From Terebella lapidaria (lineage: Eukaryota; Annelida; Polychaeta; Terebellida; Terebellidae): a DNA stretch of 64,000 nucleotides. The DNA lies in contig OX424566.1 in NCBI GenBank assembly GCA_949152475.1, positions 31,038,423 to 31,102,422 on the forward strand. Reading direction: 5' to 3'. Each line of letters begins with the position of its first letter. Within the stretch, counting starts at the first letter, position 1. Below the pieces are notes generated by a model. That model worked only from the letters and a program-made list of their open reading frames with translations. It made no database searches and was not told the DNA's origin. Position numbers and translations under genes: made by a program. This document shows positions 37,201 through 52,200 of this stretch, piece by piece.

Positions 37201-40200
37201 AGGGAATGAGTGTGGATACATGTAACATTAATGTCAAAGTCTGGAGAATACTGTACGGATCTCGTCAATACATGTGTAGATTTATCTCATGAATGTATCC
37301 AGAGGCACAACATTTGGTATCTGGGGGAAGAAACAGAGAGGAAAAAGCGAACATGTGCCGAGCAGCGAATGTCATGAAAATATCAGACTGGTACACCTGT
37401 ACTCAGCTAATAACACTTGCGAGAACAGGAATTACAAGGGCGAGATCTGACTGAACATTTCTCTTATTTCTGAACCATCACACATATCCCATATTTTGAT
37501 ACGGTAATATGTATGTGATTACACCATTGTTGTCCAAATTTATATGAATGTGAATTTGTCAATTTACTGAATAGTCAAACAGTGGTCGATGTTCCATATG
37601 CAAAAAAACTTACAACTTAAGGAGAAGCAATTAAATTTATCCAAGTACAATTCTATGACAGATTAGGATCATATGATTGCAACAAATGAGGCTCAAGTAT
37701 AGACATACATGTACATGTACCGGTAGATATATAACGCCTTCAGCTAATAATGAACATGCGGCATTTAGATACAACAGTTGAGCATGTTTAATGTACGTGA
37801 AACACTGTCAGCTTCCTGGTTCAATTACATACAACTTTCTCCAGAACAATGTACATTTACTTGTACGGTAACAAGATCGGCCACAAGATCGACCATGGCT
37901 TTCACTGAATACACATGTTTTTATACCCAGCTAATGTACATGCACATAAAGCCAAAAAAAAAATTCTATGTTTCTGGTTATTGCGCGTCACTCCAAACCC
38001 CGCGCATCATTTCATTTTTTTTTTTTAAATCGCGCGCATCACTTATACTCTGATTTTTCTAACTCGTTTACACTGTTTTTCTCTGATAACTTTGCGATGC
38101 TGAATGTTATCTTTCTATAACTTCGCATCCTTCACTCAGGACTCAAACGGCAATTTTCTACCAAATTTCAGACTTCTATCACAAAAATTGAAGAAGTTGG
38201 CAATCTACCCCAATGTTAAATTTTAGGCGAAAACGGGATCTTGAGAATATGAGCATTTTCGAGGATTTAGTCTTTTTTATATCCACTAGGATTCGAAGTA
38301 TTCTTGTAATTTGGGACGAGAAGACACATTGGGATGTATTCTACACAAACATGTTTATTTTAAAAGATTGCACCGCTACTGAACCGAGCAAATGCACAAA
38401 ATTGTGTGCGGACTCATAAAATAAATAACAGGGCTAAATTTAACATTGAGGTAGATCGCCAACTTTTCCAATTTTCACGATAAAAGTCTGAAATTTGGTG
38501 CATAATTGCCGTTTGACTCCCAGGTGAAGTATGCCAAATTATAGAATGATACCATTTAGCATCGCAAAAATATCAGAGAAAAACAGTGTAAACGAGTTAG
38601 AAAAATCAGAGTATAAAATACCACGTGTCACTTCATTTTTTATATTTTTTTTACCGCCGCCCTCGACGTTTGGTTATTGAATGATGAAAGAGCACATACA
38701 GGGTCATATTCTACAAGTTTTACATTCGGTAACAGTTATCAAGTTATGCAAATTTGCGAGTTGTGTTTGTGTTGAAAAATATAGGCTTACTAAAAGTTCA
38801 TCAATACATAAATGTAGCCGTACGTGTTCGTGTTGTGTTGTGTGTCAGCTCAAATATCACAAACGCTGATATTAATAACAATGTGGATTTAGTCAGGGTG
38901 GCGATCTGAAAGCAATGAGTGGCAAATCGCGGCTACGAACGGGTGACAAACTGTTTTATACGTGCGCGGCCGGCAATACTTTAACCTGTTATCACACCCA
39001 TGGGATGAATAAAATGCAGATGCATATTGGTATGAATATGGACGAAAGGAATTAATAAATTAGCCCAAAGGCTAAGATAGGTTACCGGACAATTTTGGTT
39101 TGGCCATGGCAGCATTGGCAGGTAACAGACCTTGAGATTTACCAATCAAGGTTCGCAGTGTAAACATATGACCTTGGGATTTACCAATCAAGGTCATCCG
39201 TATGAACTTCGATGTAACCATTACATGTATGTGTGCGGCATTTGATATTCTATCTGTTGGGTGGAATCGTTTAGGCCGCTCAGGTCAATTTACACATTCC
39301 AAGTCAGACATTTGGCACTCAAGGTCATCTGACGTCAAGTTCAAGGTCATCACTAGTTGTGCCATATATGTCTTCCTATATGTTCATAATGCAAACAGGA
39401 GCTCTATCTGCAAGCATTTCATCTACAAAGGCAAATCTGGGCATTTTTTGGCTGTTTCGACCTTTCAAGGTCATCCAAGGTCAAATTCAAGGTCACCACA
39501 CAAGTCGCCATATATGACTTCCGATTTGAAAGTGCCAATTTCTAAGCTCTATCTTCAAGCGTTCTATGAGTACAGTCCGGACAGCTCCCATTATGAAGGG
39601 AAAAAGTGCCGAAAATTTTTTTCAAAGGGTGAAAATTTTTTTTGCTCTAGAAATGGCCCAAAATGGATAGTAATGCGATCTGGGGCGAAAAAAATTTTTT
39701 TCGCCGACCCGCCAAAAATTCAAAATGGCCGCCACACGAAAACCGGCAGATTTAGGGCAACCAAACTTATACATATCACAGAGGTATATGAGGGGAATCT
39801 TTTGAAACCAAAAACTCAAAACTGATCAGACAGTTTTTGAGAAAATGGCCGTCAAAGTCCAAAATTGAGCGTTTTTCGACAAAAACGGCCGCCATTTTGA
39901 AAAAAATGCGAAAATCAAAAAACAAAAAAATACCTCCTTCTCAAAATATTTTTAGGCATTTTTGTGCAAAATTTCAGAAAGATTCGATCGTTAACTTTAA
40001 AGATAAAAATGTTAACGCCGGACGGACGGACGGACGGACGACGGACGCAACGCCATGCCAATAGGTTATCGGACCAAAGGTCCGGTAACCTAAAAACACG
40101 GAAGCAACTTGGACAACCATATGTACAAAACATGCGTAATGCTACAAAGCATCCAGGCCACATAAGGCTTAGTTAATAAAATGTTCATCAGAGATTTTAA

Positions 40201-43200
40201 ATGTTTTGTTTAGAATATAACGAACAGTAAGATGTTCTATGCACATAATATATTTAACATATAGGTGTTTTACTGAGGCAAATGTAGCTTTCATGGCTTC
40301 GGCGAGCACGATTCGCGCTGATTTAGGAAAAAAAAAAGAAAGAAAAAATTCGCATCACCGCATCACTTTTGGAAGACCATTGTAACCAGAAATATATATT
40401 TTTTTTTTTGGCCTAATGTAAGAGCATGTCCATCCTGACAGATAGACTAGTACACGTACAATATATGAACAAATCGCATGACTTTGTGACCTCACAAGAA
40501 TCATGGCATGTATACATGGTTTAGATGTATGTATCTAAAATATCTTTCTGATGGCTTCATGGCTCCACTTTCATTAATTGAAGTCAATCTGCATAATTTG
40601 TGAACAATTTATCCAGTCTAACATGTATACATCAGATTCAAATAGGAAAGTGTCTTACACCTCAGATTTCTCTGTTCATTTAACAACACCTGGAAGTATT
40701 TTTAATCATAACAGCACTTATCAAATATGTCAAACAAGACTTGGTTGTTGAAGTACATGCCCTGATACTCAGCTACTCATTGTACTCAATGAGTAATACA
40801 GAAAGAGGCTGACAAATTATGAACAAGTACATGTTCATATGCATCTTCATGAAGAACACTCATGTCACTTACATGATGTCCACAACTTGGACTTCCTTAT
40901 TACATGCAGTAGTTGTATTAAGTTTTCTATCCCACGCGATCCAATAGCTCGAGACAGAGCATGTACACTAGTAGGTCAGATTCATATAAATGACTCGTAG
41001 GAATGGTAATGTGCATCTACATACACACAAATTGTATATTAGGAACAACTGTCATAAAAACTTTACTGCCCATTATCAATGGTATACTGTTCATGACAAA
41101 ATCTTTGGTATGAATTAATTGATCAAATTTCTGTGCTTCAAAGAATTTTTAGCAGTATATTAACAGCTTCACACAAACTTCTTTGGGTTCTACATGTATA
41201 AGTTGATAGAATACAGTTTCAAAAGCATCAAATATGATGAAAAGATTATATCCATGTTGTGGCCAGGCCAAATGAGTGATGTACTAGACATTTCAACATG
41301 ATTAATCCACAGTTCATTTGCATGACCGACCACTGACTTTGTATTCTGCTTGAGCCACATTGCCACAATGTACAACACTGTTACAAATATGGAAAAACAA
41401 AACATGAGTCCTGTTATAACACTACATGTACTTTTTTTCAAATTCACATGGTCTCAAATGAAGAAGATGTTTCAGACGCTATTGATCAACAGAAAATTCT
41501 TTCACGTACCCATGCTAAATTCCTTCACAAAACGCGCTGAAATTTCCGAAAGTTTTTCCCCGAACCATCCATCACCTGGCCGCCATACTTGGAGGATGCC
41601 AAGTTTAACAGACTAAATACCGGCGGACTCCCCTACATGTACTTGCGATGTTTTCAGACACCCTTTGGCACGCTTTGTGGCACTATACTTCCTCGAATAG
41701 CAGATCGGAGGAAGTGTCGGGATCAACACACGGCTATTTCCAGTTTTGCTTTCCTGTATAGATGTATGATGTTTACTGGAAGGTTCACAATATGTTTATT
41801 TTTCCGCCCAGTCGGAAGTATATCTGGATATACATGTGTGAACCTGACTTAAAATGATTTGAAATATATAATACACTGAAATGTATTGCATCTTTATTAT
41901 GGCACACTGATGATCTACCAGAAAATCACATGTATTTTTACATGTAATTTACATGCTTTGTTGCAGTATACAATACATATATCAATATAGTTCACATGTT
42001 TTTATTAACACAATCATACAATCCCTATCAATATCATGCTATTTCAGCCATCATCCTGTCAGTAGTCTAAACCTAGTTCCTTGCCCTGGTTTTCACTCTG
42101 CTATGAGCATGATGAGTAATCCATCTCCCATACTCAGATACTGCTTCAGTTGTCCCACTCTCTGGTGAGATCCGTTGATTTCCTTCTGTATCTGCTACAA
42201 CATGCAGCCATCCACGATAGGATCTCGACTGTTATGACTGGACCAAGGCTAATTTCCTGATCTTTTCCCTGATTAGACCTAGATATTATGGTATATGTTC
42301 CATGGTAACGCCCATGAAACTTTTACCATGATAAGAGATAGGCATCAAACAAGGGTATTTTCATGGGTTTTATTAGTGATGTTCATGGCATACATGGCAT
42401 ATGTCGTAATGCCACGAGACCACGTCCATGGTCCATGGTCCGCACAGTCTACCCAATGTGACAATAGTGACATGCATGGCACCAGAAAGTCAGGGCTATT
42501 TTCAATGCCACCAATGCCATCATATGTCACAATGTCACGAGACGTCCACGACTGTGCCATCATGGCATATTAGCTGTCACCATCCGAACAGCATGTCCAG
42601 CCTGACATGATGACACCAGAACCCCAGAGAGGGCTATTTTCTATGCCACCAATGTCATCATATGTCACAATGCCACGAGACGTCCACGACTGTGGCATCA
42701 TGGCATATTACCTGCCACCATCCGCATGGCATGTCCAGCCTGACAGGATGACACCAGAGCCCCAGAGAGGGCTATTTTCAATGCCACCAATGTCATCATA
42801 TGTCACAATGTCACGAGACCCCACGACTGTGCCATCATGGCATATTATCTGCCACCATCCGCACAGCATGTCCAGCCTGACATGATGACACCAGGACCCC
42901 AAAGAGGGCTATTTTCTATGCCACCAATGTCATCATATGTCACAATGCCACGAGACGTCCACGACTGTGCCATTATGGCATATTACCTGCCACCATCCGC
43001 ACAGAATGTCCAGCCTGACATGCATGGCAGCAGAACCCCAGAGAGGGCTATTTTCTATGCCACCAATGTCATCATATGTCACAATGCCACGAGACGTCCA
43101 CGACTGTGCCATCATGGTATATTACCTGCCACCATCCGCACAACATGTCCAGCCTGACATGATGACACCAGAACCCCAGAGAGGGCTATTTTCTATGCCA

Positions 43201-46200
43201 CCAATGTCATCATATGTCAAAATGTCACAAGACACGCACGACTGTGCCATCATGGCATATTACCTGCCACCATCCGCACAGCATGTCCAGCCTGACATGA
43301 TGACACCAGAACCCCAAAGAGGGCTATTTTCTATGCCACCAATGTCATCATATGTCACAATGCCACGAGACGTCCACGACTGTGCCATTATGGCATATTA
43401 GCTGCCACCATCCGCACAGCATGTCCAGCCTGACATGATGACACAAGGACCCCAGAGAGAGCTATTTTCTATGCCACCAATGTCATCATATGTCACAGTG
43501 CCACGAGACGTCCACGACTGTGCCATCATGGCATATTACCTGCCACCATCCGCACAGAATGTCCAGCCTGACATGCATGGCACCAGAACCCCAGAGAGGG
43601 CTATTTTCTATGCCACCAATGTCATCATATGTCACAATGCCACGAGACGTCCACGACTGTGGCATCATGGCATATTACCTGCCACCATCCGCACAGCATG
43701 TCCAGCCTGACATGCATGGCACCAGAACCCCAGAGAGGGCTATTTTCAAAGCCACCAATGTCATCATATGTCAAAATGTCACGACACCCACGACTGTGCC
43801 ATAATGGCATATAACCTGCCACGATCCGCACAGCATGTCCAGGCTGGCATGCATGGCACCAGACCCCCAGGGAGGGCTATTTTCAATGCCACCAATGTCA
43901 TCATATGTCACAATGTCACGAGACGCCCACGACTGTGGCATCATGGCATATTACCTGCCACCATCCGCACAGCATGTCCAGCCTGACATGATGACACAAG
44001 GACCCCAGAGAGAGCTATTTTCTATGCCACCAATGTCATCATATGTCACAATGCCACGAGACGTCCACGACTGTGCCATCATGGCATATTAGCTGCCACC
44101 ATCCGCACAGAATGTCCAGCCTGACATGCATGGCACCAGAACCCCAGAGAGGGCTATTCCACCAATGTCATCATATGTCACAGTGCCACGAGACTTCCAC
44201 GACTGTGCCATCATGGCATATTACCTGCCACCATCCACGACTGTGCCATCATGGCATATTACCTGCCACGATCCGCACAGTATGTCCAGCCTGACATGCA
44301 TGGCACCAGAACCCCAGAGAGAGCTATTTTCAATGCCACCAATGTCATCATATGTCACAATGTCACGAGACGCCCACGACCGTGCCATCATGGCATATTA
44401 CCTGCCGCCATCCGCACAGCATGTCCAGCCTGACATGCATGGCACCAGAACCGCAGAGAGGGCTATTTTCAATGCCACCAATGTCATCATATGTCACAGT
44501 GCCACGAGACGTCCACGACTGTGCCATCATGGCATATTCGCTGCCACCATCCGCACAGAATGTCCAGCCTGACATGCATGGCACCAGAACCCCAGAGAGG
44601 GCTATTTTCTATGCCACCAATGTCATCATATGTCACAATGCCACGAGACGTCCACGACTGTGCCATCATGGCATATTACCTGCCACCATCCGCACAGCAT
44701 GTCCAGCCTGACATGATGACACCAGAACCCCAGAGAGGGCTATTTTCAAAGCCACCAATGTCATCATATGTCAAAATGTCACAAGACACGCACGACTGTG
44801 CCATAATGGCATATTACCTGCCACGATCCGCACAGTATGTCCAGCCTCACATACATGGCACCAGAACCCCAGAGAGGGCTATTTTCAATGCCACCAATGT
44901 CATCATATGTCACAGTGCCACGAGATTTCCACGACTGTGGCACAGCATGTCCAGCCAGACATGCATGGCACCAGACCCCCAGGGTGGGCTATTTTCAATG
45001 CCACCAATGTCATCATATGTCACAGTGCCACGAGACACCACGACTGTGCCATAATGGCATATTACCTGCCACGACCCGCACAGTATGTCCAGCCTGACAT
45101 GCATGGCACCAGAACCCCATAGAGGGCTATTTTCAATGCCACCAATGTCATCATATGTCACAGTGCCACGAGACGTTCACGACTGTGGCATCATGGCATA
45201 TTACCTGCCACCATCCGCACAGCATGTCCAGCCTGGCAGGCATGGCACCAGACCCCCAGGGAGGGCTATTTTCAATGCCACCAATGTCATCATATGTCAC
45301 AGTGCCACGAGACGTCCACGACTGTGGCATCATGGCATATCACCTGCCACGATCCGCACAATATGTCCAGCCTGACATGCATGGCACCAGAACCCCAGAG
45401 AGGGCTATTTTCAATGCCACCAATGTCATCATATGTCACAATGTCACGAAACGCCCACGACCGTGACATCGTGGAATATTACCTGCCACTATCCACACAG
45501 TATGTCCAGCCTGACATGCATGGCACCAGAACCCCAGAGAGGGCTATTTTCAATGCCACCAATGTCATCATATGTCACAATGTCACGAAACGCCCACGAC
45601 CGTGACATCGTGGAATATTACCTGCCACTATCCACACAGTATGTCCAGCCTGACATGCATGGCACCAGAACCCCAGAGAGGGCTATTTTCAATGCCACCA
45701 ATGTCATCATATGTCACAATGTCAGGAGACTTCCACGACCGTGACATTGTGGCATATTACCTGCCACGAGCCACACAGTATATCCATCCTTATATATATA
45801 AATGTACATGATAAACAGTTCAATACCAATATATTTTGTTTTATTAAGTTCGAAATTCATGCACAATGTATGCGAATACATGTGTATATATAACAGCTTA
45901 TAGTTGACTATGAACAAAAAAATTTATACACATACATGTTATGAGACACATATACAATATCTAACATGTTATAATGAAATGAAGGTTGCATGTGCCTCTT
46001 TGAGTCATATGAATTGTGCATCAATGATATGTACATAGATCTATAAAATATATAAGAAACAATAGATCTACCTGATCGCGGAAATAAGCCACAAAGAAGG
46101 TTCACGCTATCCAAAGAAAATATTTAATTAGAATCAGAATATTGTAAAAACACCAACACCCACTAGCTTATTGGATCACATACCACACATACTTGCATGA

Positions 46201-49200
46201 TATAAAATGACAGAGGGACGACGTGAAGTCGATGGGTACGTTTTACAGTAATCAATTAAGTCTTTTCTTCACAATTGTCAGTACCTTATCAAATGTTAAC
46301 TGTACCAGTGGCAAAGTCATGTGTATCTCATCGAAATATTCAATAATTGTGTTAAATGCAACCATAACTGTGTTTGCCAGCTTTCTGATATCAGTTATTT
46401 CAGGATAATATTGACCTATCAGTGCATGTAGTACTAACAGAGAAAACGAATTGGCTCTGTTTGAATCAACTTCAGCTCTTTCTTGACTGTTCAGGAAGTA
46501 ATTGTTCAAGTTCGACAGGTCCATTCTCAACGAGCTGTACGAATTCTTTTTTCGTTTCTTCCGTGAATGCACCATATTCGCACATGTATGTGCCTTTGCT
46601 TTCTCCCTTATTCCATATGGGTTTGAACAAGACACACGTTTGCATAATGCTGTACAGCTTCGTTTAGATTTCAAACATGGACATCGAGACACCCTTGGCT
46701 TTGCATGTAATGACGATGAACGACATATGTCTATACAGCTTACCAAATTTGTGTTTTTATATTCACCACACCTACATTTATGTGCTGATTCATTGGGATC
46801 AGACATAGACACATATGAACTGCCAGTATCTCCTGGTACAGTCTGAAGTTATGTTTCTGTGTTGTTCAAACTTGATCCTTGATTGGGAATTAATACATCA
46901 TAATGACCACTACCAACCTTAGCTCTCTCTGGGGTCCTTGTGTCATCATGTCAGGCTGGACATGCTGTGCGGATGGTGGAAGGTAATATGCCATGATGCC
47001 ACAGTCGTGGAAATCTCGTGGCACTGTGACATATGATGACATTGGTGGCATTGAAAATAGCCATCTCTTATCTGGGGTTCTGGTGTCATCATGTCAGGCT
47101 GGACATGCTGTGCGGATGGTGGCAGCTAATATGCCATGATGGCACAGTCGTGGACGTCTCGTGGCATTGTGACATATGATGACATTGGTGGCATAGAAAA
47201 TAGCCCTCTCTGGGGTTCTGGTGCCATGCATGTCAGGCTGGACATACTGTGCGGATCGAGGCAGGTAATATGCCATTATGGCACAGTCGTGGACGTCTCG
47301 TGGCATTGTGACATATGATGACATTGGTGGCATAGAAAATAGCCCTCTCCGGGGTTCTGGTGCCATGCATGTCAGGCTGGACATTCTGTGCGGATGGTGG
47401 CAGGTAATATGCCATGATGGCACAGTCATGGACGTCTCGTGGCATTGTGACATATGATGACATTGGTGGCATAGAAAATAGCTCTCTCTGGGGTCCTTGT
47501 GTCATCATGTCAGGCTGGACATGCTGTGCGGATGGTGGCAGGTAATATGCCATGATGCCACAGTCGTGGGCGTCTCGTGACATTGTGACATATGATGACA
47601 TTGGTGGCATTGAAAATAGCCCTCCCTGGGGGTCTGGTGAAATGCATGCCAGGCTGGACATGCTGTGCGGATCGTGGCAGGTTATATGCCATTATGGCAC
47701 AGTCGTGGGTGTCGTGACATTTTGACATATGATGACATTGGTGGCTTTGAAAATAACCCTCTCTGGGGTTCTGGTGCCATGCATGTCAGGCTGGACATGC
47801 TGTGCGGATGGTGGCAGGTAATATGCCTTGATGCCACAGTCGTGGACGTCTCGTGGCATTGTGACATATGATGACATTAGTGGCATAGAAAATAGCCCTC
47901 TCTGGGGTTCTGGTGCCATGCATGTCAGGCTGGACATTCTGTGCGGATGGTGGCAGGTAATATGCCATGATGGCACAGTCGTGGACGTCTCGTGGCATTG
48001 TGACATATGATGACATTGGTGGCATAGAAAATAGCTCTCTATGGGGTCCTTGTGTCATCATGTCAGGCTGGACATGCTGTGCGGATGGTGGTAGCTAATA
48101 TGCCATAATGGCACAGTCGTGGACGTCACGTGGCATTGTGACATATGATGACATTGGTGGCATAGAAAATAGCCCTCTTTGGGGTTCTGGTGTCATCATG
48201 TCAGGCTGGACATGCTGTGCGGATGGTGGCAGGTAATATGCCATGATGGCACAGTCGTGCGTGTCTTGTGACATTTTGACATATGATGACATTGGTGGCT
48301 TTGAAAATAGCCCTCTCTGGGGTTCTGGTGTCATCATGTCAGGCTGGACATGCTGTGCGGATGGTGGCAGGTAATATACCATGATGGCACAGTCGTGGAC
48401 GTCTCGTGGCATTGTGACATATGATGACATTGGTGGCATAGAAAATAGCCCTCTATGGGGTTCTGGTGCCATGCATGTCAGGCTGGACATTCTGTGCGGA
48501 TGGTGGCAGGTAATATGCCATGATGGCACAGTCGTGAACGTCTCGTGGCACTGTGACATATGATGACATTGGTGGCATAGAAAATAGCCCTCTTTGGGGT
48601 CCTGGTGTCATCATGTCAGGCTGGACATGCTGTGCGGATGGTGGCAGCTAATATGCCATGATGGCACAGTCGTGGACGTCTCGTGGCATTGTGACATATG
48701 ATGACATTGGTGGCATAGAAAATAGCCCTCTCTGGGGTTCTGGTGCCATGCATGTCAGGCTGGACATACTGTGCGGATCGTGGCAGGTAATATGCCATTA
48801 TGGCACAGTCCTGGTGTCTCGTGGCACTGTGATGACATTGGTGGCATTGAAAATAGCCCTCTCTGGGGTTCTGGTGCCATGCATGTCAGGCTGGACATGC
48901 TGTGCGGATCGTGGCAGGTAATATGCCATGATGCCACAGTCGTGGACGTCTCGTGGCATTGTGACATATGATGACATTGGTGGCATAGAAAATAGCCCTC
49001 TCTGGGGTTCTGGTGTCATGATGTCAGGCTGGACATGCTGTGCGGATGGTGGCAGGTAATATACCATGATGGCACAGTCGTGGACGTCTCGTGGCATTGT
49101 GACATATGATGACATTGGTGGCATAGAAAATAGCCCTCTCTGGGGTTCTGGTGCCATGCATGTCAGGCTGGACATTCTGTGCGGATGGTGGCAGGTAATA

Positions 49201-52200
49201 TGCCATAATGGCACAGTCGTGGACGTCTCGTGGCATTGTGACATATGTTGACATTGGTGGCATAGAAAATAGCCCTCTCCGGGGTTCTGGTGCCATGCAT
49301 GTCAGGCTGGACATTCTGTGCGGATGGTGGCAGGTAATATGCCATGATAGCACAGTCGTGGACGTCTCGTGGCACTGTGACATATGATGACATTGGTGGC
49401 ATTGAAAATAGCCCTCTCTGGGGCTCTGGTGTCATCCTGTCAGGCTGGACATGCCATGCGGATGGTGGCAGGTAATATGCCATGATGCCACAGTCGTGGA
49501 CGTCTCGTGGCATTGTGACATATGATGACATTGGTGGCATAGAAAATAGCCCTCTCTGGGGTTCTGGTGCCATGCATGTCAGGCTGGACATTCTGTGCGG
49601 ATGGTGGCAGGTAATATGCCATGATGGCACAGTCGTGGACGTCTCGTGGCATTGTGACATATGATGACATTGGTGGCATAGAAAATAGCTCTCTCTGGGG
49701 TCCTTGTGTCATCATGTCAGGCTGGACATGCTGTGTGGATGGTGGTAGGTAATATGCCATGATGCCACAGTCATGGGCGTCTCGTGACATTGTGACATAT
49801 GATGACATTGGTGGCATTGAAAATAGCCCTCTTTGGGGTTCTGGTGTCATCATGTCAGGCTGGACATGCTGTGCGGATGGTGGCAGGTAATATGCCATGA
49901 TGGCACAGTCGTGCATGTCTTGTGACATTGTGACATGATGACATTGGTGGCATTGAAAATAGCCTTCCCTGGGGGTCTGGTGCCATGCATGCGAGGCTGG
50001 ACATGCTGTGCGGATCGTGGCAGGTTATATGCCATTATGGCACAGTCGTGGGTGTCGTGACATTTTGACATATGATGACATTGGTGGCTTTGAAAATAGC
50101 CCTCTCTGGGGTTCTGGTGCCATGCATGTCAGGCTGGACATGCTGTGCGGATGGTGGCAGGTAATATGCCATGATGCCACAGTCGTGGACGTCTCGTGGC
50201 ATTGTGACATATGATGACATTGGTGGCATAGAAAATAGCCCTCTCTGGGGTTCTGGTGCCATGTATGTCAGGCTGGACATTCTGTGCGGATGGTGGCAGG
50301 TAATATGCCATGATGGCACAGTCGTGGACGTCTCGTGGCACTGTGACATATGATGACATTGGTGGCATAGAAAATAGCTCTCTCTGGGGTCCTTGTGTCA
50401 TCATGTCAGGCTGGACATGCTGTGCGGATGGTGGCAGCTAATATGCCATAATGGCACAGTCGTGGACGTCTCGTGGCATTGTGACATATGATGACATTGG
50501 TGGCATAGAAAATAGCCCTCTTTGGGGTTCTGGTGTCATCATGTCAGGCTGGACATGCTGTGCGGATGGTGGCAGGTAATATGCCATGATGGCACAGTCG
50601 TGCGTGTCTTGTGACATTTTGACATATGATGACATTGGTGGCTTTGAAAATAGCCCTCTCTGGGGTTCTGGTGTCATCATGTCAGGCTGGACATGCTGTG
50701 CGGATGGTGGCAGGTAATATACCATGATGGCACAGTCGTGGACGTCTCGTGGCATTGTGACATATGATGACATTGGTGGCATAGAAAATAGCCCTCTCTG
50801 GGGTTCTGGTGCCATGCATGTCAGGCTGGACATTCTGTGCGGATGGTGGCAGGTAATATGCCATGATGGCACAGTCGTGAACGTCTCGTGGCACTGTGAC
50901 ATATGATGACATTGGTGGCATAGAAAATAGCCCTCTTTGGGGTCCTGGTGTCATCATGTCAGGCTGGACATGCTGTGCGGATGGTGGCAGCTAATATGCC
51001 ATGATGGCACAGTCGTGGACGTCTCGTGGCATTGTGACATATGATGACATTGGTGGCATAGAAAATAGCCCTCTCTGGGGTTCTGGTGCCATGCATGTCA
51101 GGCTGGACATACTGTGCGGATCGTGGCAGGTAATATGCCATTATGGCACAGTCGTGGTGTCTCGTGGCACTGTGATGACATTGGTGGCATTGAAAATAGC
51201 CCTCTCTGGGGTTCTGGTGCCATGCATGTCAGGCTGGACATGCTGTGCGGATCGTGGCAGGTAATATGCCATGATGCCACAGTCGTGGACGTCTCGTGGC
51301 ATTGTGACATATGATGACATTGGTGGCATAGAAAATAGCCCTCTCTGGGGTTCTGGTGTCATGGTGTCAGGCTGGACATGCTGTGCGGATGGTGGCAGGT
51401 AATATACCATGATGGCACAGTCGTGGACGTCTCGTGGCATTGTGACATATGATGACATTGGTGGCATAGAAAATAGCCCTCTCTGGGGTTCTGCTGCCAT
51501 GCATGTCAGGCTGGACATTCTGTGCGGATGGTGGCAGGTAATATGCCATAATGGCACAGTCGTGGACGTCTCGTGGCATTGTGACATATGATGACATTGG
51601 TGGTATAGAAAATAGCCCTCTTTGGGGTCCTGGTGTCATCATGTCAGGCTGGACATGCTGTGCGGATGGTGGCAGATAATATGCCATGATGGCACAGTCG
51701 TGGGGTCTCGTGACATTGTGACATATGATGACATTGGTGGCATTGAAAATAGCCCTCTCTGGGGCTCTGGTGTCATCCTGTCAGGCTGGACATGCCATGC
51801 GGATGGTGGCAGGTAATATGCCATGATGCCACAGTCGTGGACGTCTCGTGGCATTGTGACATATGATGACATTGGTGGCATAGAAAATAGCCCTCTCTGG
51901 GGTTCTGGTGTCATCATGTCAGGCTGGACATGCTGTTCGGATGGTGACAGCTAATATGCCATGATGGCACAGTCGTGGACGTCTCGTGACATTGTGACAT
52001 ATGATGGCATTGGTGGCATTGAAAATAGCCCTCTCTGGCTTTCTGGTGCCATGCATGTCACTATTGTCACATTGGGTAGACTGTGCGGACCATGGACCAT
52101 GGACGTGGTCTCGTGGCATTACGACATATGCCATGTATGCCATGAACATCACTAATAAAACCCATGAAAATACCCTTGTTTGATGCCTATCTCTTATCAT

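Noticed and set aside
39202..39825. 207-codon plus-strand ORF
   Set aside because: It lies wholly inside a transposable repeat and matches the non-coding text at 4.5-5.3 kb; no domain.
42470..52075. Dozens of ORFs of 60-187 codons on both strands (MPPMSSYVTMPRDVHDC-type)
   Set aside because: They are frame-cycling readings of the 139-bp satellite, which happens to lack stops in several frames. They end and restart with unit variants and have no start, splice or domain logic.
42470..52075. CRISPR-like array
   Set aside because: Units are contiguous satellites without spacers, in an animal intron.
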